Source: Vanessa cardui
Taxonomy: Eukaryota; Arthropoda; Insecta; Lepidoptera; Nymphalidae
Direction of reading: 5' to 3'
Length of the DNA stretch: 64,000 nt
Assembly (NCBI RefSeq): GCF_905220365.1
Contig: NC_061128.1
Location: forward strand, 3,658,001 to 3,722,000
In this document: positions 56,894-64,000 of the stretch, piece by piece
How positions within the stretch are numbered: the stretch's first letter is position 1
Layout of the letters: each line of letters opens with the position of its first letter
Notes under the pieces: model-generated
Database searches by the model: none
What the model was told of the DNA's origin: nothing
Seen by the model: the letters and a program-made list of their open reading frames with translations, nothing else
Position numbers and translations under genes: made by a program

Positions 56894-57003
56894 TTACTGG
56901 TAGGGTTTTGTCCAACTACTGGGTATTTACCTTTCACTCGTTATATATTCTACCTCTGAATTGCAATTATTGCCATGTTTTAGTTTGAAGGCTAAGAGAG
57001 CAC
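56894..57003 (+). repeat. Family C 5' fragment
   Basis: ACTGGTAGGGTTTTGTCCAA, TATTCTACCTCTGAATTGCA and TTTAGTTTGAAGGCTAAGAG resemble the first 110 bases of family C in its own sense. Confidence 0.45.
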
Positions 57004-57357
57004 CCGATTTCGCAGTCGATTGAGCAATAACACAGCTCAGGTTGCATTTAAAAAACATTATTAAATCACATCGAAAAATAAAATTAATATCTCAAAATCA
57101 ACGAATACTTGCCCCACGCTTTTATAACCTTATTCATATTTTATTTGATTAAATAAGTGAATTTCGAGAATTATTCGGCTTGAATAAACGAACAAACAAC
57201 ATATAGGTAGCTGAAAAACTTGACCGGAAAAAAACATTATTTTAAAAATATACTACATATTTTGATTTTCATGAACAATATTTACTTATTTTAATGCTAT
57301 CAAGCATTACATTTTTATCGTATAGGGTTTGATCAAGAAGTTTTAAGTTGGAAGTTT

Positions 57358-57478
57358 TGCTCGGCGGTGAAGGAAAACATCGTGAGGAAACTTGTATGTG
57401 TCTAATTTCATTGAAATTCTTCCACATGTGCATTCCACCAACCCGCATTGGAACAGAAAATTTACTGGCTGTTAATTT
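57358..57478 (+). repeat. Family A SINE fragment
   Basis: GCTCGGCGGTGAAGGAAAAC, ATCGTGAGGAAACTTG and CACCAACCCGCATTGGAACAG, then a jump to AATTTACTGGCTGTTAATTT. The tRNA head is absent and about 60 bases of the 3' part are deleted. Confidence 0.7.
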
Positions 57479-57605
57479 ACTTTTTATTTAGGAAGTTTTA
57501 ATTGCACCCAAATATCGAATTATTCTATGTACAACCAACATCGTTAATTGTCAGTAACGAAGTACTCAAACTAAATGTAACATACATAAATGATAAAGGC
57601 ATTAC

Positions 57606-57760
57606 CATTGTCTGAACGCTCGTAGTTGGTTGAAAAAACTCAGTTTCATCAACTTCACCCAGCATGGCATTGTCAAGTTCACGGGAGGCCGGGAGTGCAC
57701 GCGGCTCCATTAAATCATTAATTAACGAATCCACGGTGCAGTGGATTTTAATGACTCTTA
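57606..57760 (-). CDS. Candidate host exon, unrecognised protein
   Basis: On the minus strand the frame is open from about 57770 to 57525. The segment between an acceptor-like CACGCAG (AG at 57761-57762) and a donor-like ATG|GTAATG (exon end 57606) encodes about 51 residues including VDSLINDLMEPRALPASREL and LGEVDETEFFQPTTSV. It is GC-richer than all its surroundings, acidic and protein-like, with no repeat similarity. The acceptor has a poor pyrimidine tract. I do not recognise the family. If real, the gene runs on the minus strand and the flanking 50 kb would be intron or intergenic. It could also be a decayed exon or chance. Confidence 0.35.
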
Positions 57761-58747
57761 CTGCGTGATTTTATTGCAATTCGTTTTATTTCATTGCAGA
57801 CATATTAATAATATTTTGTTTTTAATTACATTATGCTGGGCTTATCTGTGATGACACTTTTACAGATTAGGATTTAATTAAATCTAACTATAATTATTTA
57901 GAGGAGTAAGTTTTGATTGATAATTTTATATTTTTAAAAATATAATATTGAATATTTATGTTTAAAAATATAGCATATTACTATGTGAGAGAGTCGTCGG
58001 TCCAAACGCGTCTCTGGAAAAGCTATATTATGTAAATTATATAGTTCTTTCGATAGCAGCAGTGCTATTCTGTAAGAATTCATATCGTTTCTTCGCTCCT
58101 CTGATGTCTGAATACTTTGATTATTGTAATGGTTATAGCCTGACATTTTGGGATCGTTTTTAGGGTTCGATCGTTAGGGGAGTTTCGATTAGTCTTAATA
58201 ATTTTCCAAAGTAGATACATTTATCGATAGACAGCAGGATTCAAGCTAACTTTACTTTTTGATTTTAATAACTAATAGTAAAGTTGAATGACCGCAAAAA
58301 TATCAGGTGGTGTTGCTTAAGTAATTGAGTTATAACGTTTGTCAAGAAATCTTCATTTAAAAACATATTCGGGAATCTTACTAGTGTTACTTAAATTAAA
58401 AAAAAAAAACTTTCCCTAAATGTTATTATAACTGAATGTATGTTTGTGCAAATAGAAAAAAAAAACACTATCGCTGTAAACGTATTAACAAAATATCGGT
58501 GTTCATTGGTCCGTTATATTGCTCGAAAACTATTCATGCGTCCAAAGTTTTTATAGCTCTTAGTTTTAGCCAGCAAATATTCCAATAGCTGAATTGCTTT
58601 TGCCTTTTTTTTCTGCTTCATGATTTCATGCAGTTTTGATAAATGGTAGCAACTTCGTTTTGTTTCTATTAGTTAGATTCCCAAGGTCTCGGATCCGTCT
58701 AAAAAGAGCCTATACAAAGTGATAAGGTTTTTCTGTAGAAATATTCT
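57761..58747. other. AT-rich non-coding stretch
   Basis: No repeat or gene recognised. The minus-strand frame at 57934-58146 (70 codons) has no motif. Confidence 0.45.
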
Positions 58748-58905
58748 TTTTAACAGCACGGAGGCTGAAAGTGATAAGTATGTTCACTGCCGTGGCTCAG
58801 AAAACACGTATGAAAAGAATTCAGGGCCTCTGAATCTGAATTCTTAAGTCGGATTTGCCGTTCCGAGTCAGGGAGTAAAGTAAGGGTGCATCTGTGTTTA
58901 GGCAA
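58748..58905 (+). repeat. Family H repeat, diverged
   Basis: GCACGGAGGCTGAAAGTGAT, TTCACTGCCGTGGCTCAGAA, CGGATTTGCCGTTCCGAGTC, GGGAGTAAAGTAAGGGTGCA and CTGTGTTTAGGCAAAT keep the order of the family H consensus. Confidence 0.45.
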
Positions 58906-59110
58906 ATCGAAAATCGTTCGTCAATATTTTTCAATTTTTAACATTCTTGCCACTTATTTTGTACAATAACTATTTTTAATTATTATTTGTGTATAGTTAA
59001 GGTGTGTCTTAATAACTTTTCAAATGTTTTGCAAATGATAATTTAAAAATCAATGTCCAGGGATACCGTATTGGAATTATTATAAAGAACTACCTTTATT
59101 CTAGATTATA

Positions 59111-59307
59111 AGATTCGAGATTGCCCAGTGGTTAGAACACGTGCATCTTTACCGATCATTTCGGGTTCAAACCCAGGCAAGCACCACTATATCTATATGC
59201 TTAATTTGTGTTTATAATTCATCTCGTGCTCGGCGGTGAAGGAAAACATCGTGAGGAAAACTGCATGTGTCTAATTTCATTGAAATTCTGCCACATGTGC
59301 ATTCCAT
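59111..59307 (+). mobile_element. Family A SINE, 3'-truncated, intact A and B boxes
   Basis: Head with A box TTGCCCAGTGGT (59121-59132) and B box GGGTTCAAACC (59163-59173), then GTGAAGGAAAACATCGTGAG and TTCTGCCACATGTGCATTCC. It stops before CCAACCCGCATTGG, so the tail is missing. Confidence 0.85.
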
Positions 59308-59780
59308 CCTCATTCAACCCTTTAGCAGATAAATTTCGATAACTCCTCATTTAATGCTGATTTAATTGCCATGAGGAATCCCCATCCAAACTTTCATTGC
59401 CATTCAGCTATGCGTTGTATGACATTTCATAATTTTATTAAATATATTTATAGATGTGTCTAAATAAATTAGTAAACGTATTAGTACTGAGTAGAGCGAA
59501 ATCAATTCTAGCATTCGGAAATGTGCGAGCTTTAACACAAAAACATGTTTTATTCTATTTTCCCTTTATTCAATATGTGAATCATCTCCAGCTGTTCTAA
59601 AGCTGTCACCCACTGGAAGCTTACGATACGGAGATAAATCTTATATTTATCTTGATTTAATTGAACCTTGTTATTGTTTCTAATATAACAGATCAAATAC
59701 TTCCCATTACCCGTTTTCATCCTCTCATTAGCCCCACCTTTAAATCAACATTACTGGCATTTATAAATTTAACTTATATA
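59308..59780. other. Non-coding stretch
   Basis: AT-rich, nothing recognised. Confidence 0.5.
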
Positions 59781-60019
59781 ATCCCTGGCTATATTTTAAG
59801 GCTCTTGTGGATCAATTGTTTACCGTAAAATATGGAATTGAATTCCTATACGGACTTCATGCTATTTCCACTCCAAAGTGGTTGATGTGCCTTATAAAAA
59901 CTCTGTGTAGCTTCAACGAAAACGTCGAATTTAACTTGCAAAGTTTTCCGGCATTCGACAGACTTATGAGGCAAGTTGCCTTACGAACTTCGAATAGGGG
60001 AAAACAAAAATATTTATAA
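59781..60019 (+). CDS. Weak candidate ORF or exon, about 79 codons
   Basis: One frame is open from about 59780 to TAA at 60017-60019, with residues FLYGLHAISTPKWLMCLIKT and FPAFDRLMRQVALRTSNRG. There is no ATG near its start; it would have to be an internal or terminal exon, but no clear acceptor precedes it. Codon use is not distinctive. No family recognised; probably chance. Confidence 0.2.
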
Positions 60020-60600
60020 CTCTCATAAATTGGTACCCAATCGGGAAGTTTTTACCGGTGACTTGTTTAAACCTATAATTCTCTGAATATACTCTAGACT
60101 GCAGTACAAAACTGTACACAGAATGGATGACTTGATAACCGTGAGGAGGAATTTTATTTATTTATATTGTCTTTATACAGAGCAATGATCTTTCAATTCA
60201 AAATTTTCGACGATATTATTTTTCCATATATAAATTTTCCTAGTCATTTAAATCCAGGTATCTTCAATGCTGTAGTAAATAATATGAAATATATTAAGAA
60301 TTGCTTAATCAAAGAAACTACATATATAACAATCTAATATTTATAATGTTTTGTATGATGGCTAGCTCTTGTTTCATAATTGCTTTGTTAAAACCTCATT
60401 TTAGCGGCATTTATCAAAGTGCAAAAATGTAAATAAAATGTTTTGCTCGTAACTCGTAGCCACGGGGCTCTCGTAAAACAGTACTTACGCGCTTTCGTAA
60501 GTCATTTCCCTGAGGTGAAGTGATAAACTAGTTCATTTAGAAAATGTGTTGAAATATGTATAAAAAACAACGAACAAGTTTTTTTTGCAAATGTAAATGA
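60020..60600. other. Non-coding stretch
   Basis: AT-rich, nothing recognised. Confidence 0.5.
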
Positions 60601-60637
60601 ACAGCAGCAGGTTTCCCACTAATGGGTAAAGGATTAC
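60601..60637 (-). repeat. Family A SINE tail fragment
   Basis: ACAGCAGCAGGTTTCCCACT then AATGGGTAAAGG is the reversed tail end of family A (CCTTTAGCCCAGCAGTGGG). Confidence 0.45.
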
Positions 60638-60916
60638 TGTTGCGGTGGTGATTATGGGTCTTAATTCAACACTACTTCACTGGATTACAGCATTTGGCTG
60701 GAGATTAACTAAAAATACAAATTAAGCAATGGAAAACGAAAACGCAACAGATTGTCTCTTACGATCAGCGAAATTTTAACACGATCATTCTTCAAATTGG
60801 TTCTTCAAAAAGATGTGACGTTACTTACATTTTGAAGCACGGGTGCTTAAAACAGCTAATTTCTTAACTTAAAAAAAACTTTCAAAAAATCCTCGGCAAA
60901 AAAACCCAGTAACGTT

Positions 60917-61000
60917 TTTTGGGCGTTGGGCCGGCCCCACATTTGAACCCGGAATTTAAAGATCTACCGTTGTACCAAATAGCCTATGGACAAGCGAGGT
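60917..61000 (-). repeat. tRNA-like head of a third SINE type
   Basis: On the minus strand: GGCTATTTGGTACAACGGTA (A-box region), then CCGGGTTCAAATGTGGGG (B-box region) about 30 bases on. The spacing suits a tRNA-derived Pol III promoter. The sequence differs from families A and B. It is too diverged to be a functional tRNA gene. Confidence 0.35.
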
Positions 61001-61005
61001 CTATA

Positions 61006-61034
61006 AGTCAAGTCAAGTCAAGTCAAGGTCAAGC
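61006..61034. repeat. (TCAAG)n microsatellite
   Basis: About five tandem TCAAG units, the last with an extra G. Confidence 0.8.
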
Positions 61035-61211
61035 GGCTAAGTCAATAGCATACATAACTTATACGCTTTGATTAGATGAGTGAGATTATGGAGATCATGC
61101 GAGATTTTACCAATTATTTAAAACTTTACTTAAGTTATATCTGTAGAAGATTGTCTATCTTCTGATAAACAGATTGTATGATATTATTAATTTTTATTAG
61201 TCTTATATTAT

Positions 61212-61658
61212 ACTAGTAGTCACCCGCGGCTTCGCTTGCGTTTTAGTGTATCATGTGTTGGGCAAAAAAGTAGCCTATGTCCTTTCTTGAAATTCAAGTT
61301 TTTTTTATGGTATAGTTAGGCGGACGAGCATATGGGCCACCTGATGGTAAGTTGTCACCATCACCCATAGACAATAACGTTGTAAGAAATATTAACTATT
61401 CGTTACATCGTCAATGTGCCACCAACCTGGTTCACTCACCCTTCAAACCGGAACACAACAATACTGAGTACTGTTATTTGGCGGTAGAATAACTGATGAG
61501 TGGGTGGTACCTACCCAGACGGGCTTGCACAAAGCCCTACCATCAAGAAAAAAGTTTTCTTCATTCCAAATTTCATTAAATTCGGTTAAGCGATTTGGTC
61601 GTGAAAAAGCGACAGACAGACAGAGTTACTTCCTCATTTATAATATTTATATAGATGG
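61212..61658 (+). mobile_element. Family D LINE end split by a family C retroposon
   Basis: Left part 61212-61298 (CTAGTAGTCACCCGCGGCTT to TTGAAATTCAAG) and right part 61548-61658 (TCATTCCAAATTTCATTAAA, TTCGGTTAAGCGATTTGGTC, GACAGACAGAGTTACTTCC, tail ATAATATTTATATAGAT) together form one family D copy. Confidence 0.8.
61299..61542 (-). mobile_element. Family C retroposon nested in family D
   Basis: T8, ATGGTATAGTTAGGCGGACG, CTGATGGTAAGTTGTCACC, CAAACCGGAACACAACAATA, GTGGGTGGTACCTACCCAGA and GCTTGCACAAAGCCCTACCA. TCAAG flanks both sides (61294-61298 and 61543-61547), a possible 5-bp target duplication. About 30 bases in the middle (after CCACCAACC) are deleted. It is younger than the family D copy it interrupts. 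Confidence 0.85.
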
Positions 61659-64000
61659 CTACCCACTACGCTTACGGGAATATTTAATAAGTCTTAACAA
61701 ACTGTGTACGGATCGTTATTTCCGTAGTTCGGTTTTTCCCAAGAGTGACCTACATCGAGTTATGTTGGAGTTCAGAACATCTATAGCTCATGGAAAATAG
61801 TGCTTGCGACTTCACGTGCATACATTTGTTATGTATACACTTGAACGAATAACGTTTCAGTCAACGGTGCCTTTTCGATTTGGATAGAAAAATATATTCG
61901 GGCATCACGTTTTTTTTAGGACAAAGAGGACACTATCACTAAAACTTATCTAATATTTAACATAAGACATCTTATAGATTCTAAAATCTAAATGTAGAAG
62001 TAACATAAATAGAAAGAATATCTTCAAAAAATATCGCTTAATTTTAATGAACAGTCTATTCGCGTAAAAATCTACCAAAAAGTAAAACTGTCATCTTTAG
62101 AGCTATGGATTAATGGTAGAGTCATGCTTTCCATGTCATATATTACAGTATTGACATTCGAAGTAATGTTATACACTGAACACATTGAGGCATGACGTTA
62201 TCACAAACCTTTAATCATGATCTGGTACTAATATGACGTTCACGGACATGTCAACTGAAGCAAATACGCCAACTTATCACTCTTATTTATCTAATATCTT
62301 GACATAAAAACATGTTAAAAGAGATGCATCTCGCAAGTCTTAAGGATGCGATCAAAGGCAGCCTATTCATAAGCTTACATGTCAAAGTGACGGAGCTTGA
62401 AGCTTCTTTTATTAACTAATAACTCTTCGCCTTCACCGCCGACTTACTTGTAAAAGTTTAAGAAGACTTCGCTGAAATGAAAAAGTATTTATGTATTTAT
62501 TTTTTGTCTAGGATTAAAAATAAATATTGTAATTCTTTTTTCAAATATTGAATCTCGACACAATTATCATTGAATTGATGAAAAATATTTACATTTATTG
62601 CCAAATATCATGACGAAATTAATGTACATACTTATATAGATGTAGAATACAAGTTTGAGTTTTATATCAAACGTAATTGAATGATATTGAGTTAGATAGG
62701 CAAAATAAATGATTCAATTAGTGATTTTTAAAGCAATCTGTTGTGTTATCAGGTTTCATACTTAATTGTTGGGAAAACTTTTTGGAGTATTATGATTTGA
62801 TGATGAATTTTAGAAAAGCACAGAATTAGTCTTCATTAAATTATCTAACTACGCAACAAGAGTATAATATAAATAGTTTCCAAAATGACACTAAAATGTT
62901 TTTCTCACCATGAGAAGTTCAAAAATTATATTAAATATAAAAGTCATAACTCAACGAAAATATTCAACCAGTAATACTATTAACTATACTATAAAATTCT
63001 AAATCTGATATATCTTTCTAAAGTAACTACTAATTATTTAATATATTGTTTAAAAGCGCTCACATAAGCTAATTTAATTTGATTGAATGTAGAAATAGAA
63101 TATCAATAAAGATTCTTCTCTTATAAGAGTTAGTAAAGTACGACATTTATTTCCATGGTATATGATAACGTATGCGTAGCGTTGTCATTGGGTAAAAACG
63201 TTAAAATAAAATTGCAAACATTCAAGTTGTTAGTGACAAAAACAGTCACTTAACCTTCGTTTCCGATGTCTACAAACTTACGCGCTCGACATAATGTAAC
63301 TAACATTCCTTACATACTACTAGTAGAAACATGAGGTCATCGATCTTACAACCTCGACACATTCGCATTGAACAGTGTTGCCCACACTTTCCTTGTTAGT
63401 AAACATGTATTTTAAACGTAACGACGGTTGAATTGCCTAGCCAGTTCTACATATTCTGTATAATTTTATGATAAAAATACATACGATTTAAAATACTATT
63501 CTACAATATATTGTAATGTACGATAAATTAATACTTCATTTGTAATTTTATCGATAAATCTAGACAAATAAATATGGCGTCGATATAAATATTTTTGTTG
63601 CATTTTGTTTTGGCTGGCACCGACTCGAATATTGACAATTTAGGTACTATTTGAAAAAAAATAACTATCACTATATATTACTAAAATGTGTCATATATTT
63701 ATTTTTTAATTTATAGTTTAAGAGCAAAGCCCTTTCCTGGGTCTTTCACGTGACATAACTGAATCTTATAAAAAGCTTTATTTTTAAACGTTACGTAACT
63801 AACAAGATGAAAAGAATGTTGTTATCAGATTAGAAGTAAAAATAAGACAAAATTTGTTAGAAATAAGATAGAACATGATTACATTTTGCTTATAATACGT
63901 TTGTATATGTGTAGGTATTCTTTGTACATTTTTATATTAAGATAAAAAATAATAGTAATATATGCCGTTCGAATGGAGACAAGTTCCTCATTACATATAC
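61659..64000. other. AT-rich non-coding stretch to window end
   Basis: No repeat family or gene recognised. A tRNA-like word (TGGATTAATGGTAGAG near 62106) has no convincing B box. Confidence 0.5.

Noticed and set aside
59111..59180. A tRNA gene
   Set aside because: Same reasoning: the head of a family A SINE repeated many times in the window.
61504..61800. 98-codon ORF
   Set aside because: Its first half runs through a family C retroposon and a LINE tail; the rest shows no motif.
62101..62170. tRNA-like sequence (TGGATTAATGGTAGAG)
   Set aside because: No acceptable B box and no acceptor-stem pairing.

Overview
The window is AT-rich (roughly two thirds A+T by eye) non-coding DNA of an animal, almost certainly a moth or butterfly (Lepidoptera). 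The call rests on the repeats: two tRNA-derived SINE families, a poly(A)-tailed retroposon with the GTGACCACTTACCATCAGG-type tail, and RTE-like 3' ends carrying GGTCGTGAAAG and the ATAATATTAGTATAG tail. I recall all of these from lepidopteran, especially butterfly, genomes. There is no bacterial-style gene organisation, no operon, no CRISPR array and no rRNA or true tRNA gene. I found no complete host protein gene; the window looks like intergenic DNA or long introns.

Layout. 1-4.6 kb: unremarkable AT-rich DNA. 4.6-13.7 kb: the first SINE and LINE fragments, a TIR-bounded MITE (6.44-6.70 kb) and a triple DR1 nuclear-receptor motif (11.43 kb). 16.5-18.7 kb: RTE end, a TATA/Inr-like site in front of a 63-codon ORF, and a GC-richer 50-codon ORF (17.42-17.58 kb). 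20.6-26.5 kb: dense SINE remnants, then a promoter-like array (CREs, TATA, initiator) at 26.44-26.51 kb. 27.36-29.89 kb: a young, internally deleted LTR retrotransposon with two LTRs that I read as identical. 30.5-36.4 kb: retroposons, including one 183-bp insertion with a 15-bp target duplication. 37.36-38.39 kb: a 5'-truncated LINE with 318 codons of uninterrupted reverse transcriptase C-terminal half and a poly(A) tail. 39.7-44.8 kb: nested SINEs. 42.2-52.0 kb: three copies of one TA-flanked MITE plus a different MITE at 47.8 kb. 50.7-53.1 kb: two perfect long hairpins. 55.3-61.7 kb: more RTE/SINE debris and one candidate host exon on the minus strand (57.6-57.76 kb). 61.7-64 kb: nothing recognised.

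How the parts relate. The LINE supplies the only substantial coding sequence. Its 3' tail closely matches the 3' tail of the most abundant retroposon family here (about fifteen copies), as expected if that LINE lineage mobilises the short element. The LTR element lacks protease, reverse transcriptase and RNase H yet has near-perfect LTRs, so it was probably moved in trans. The MITEs likewise lack transposase. Most other apparent reading frames are chance frames or lie inside repeats.
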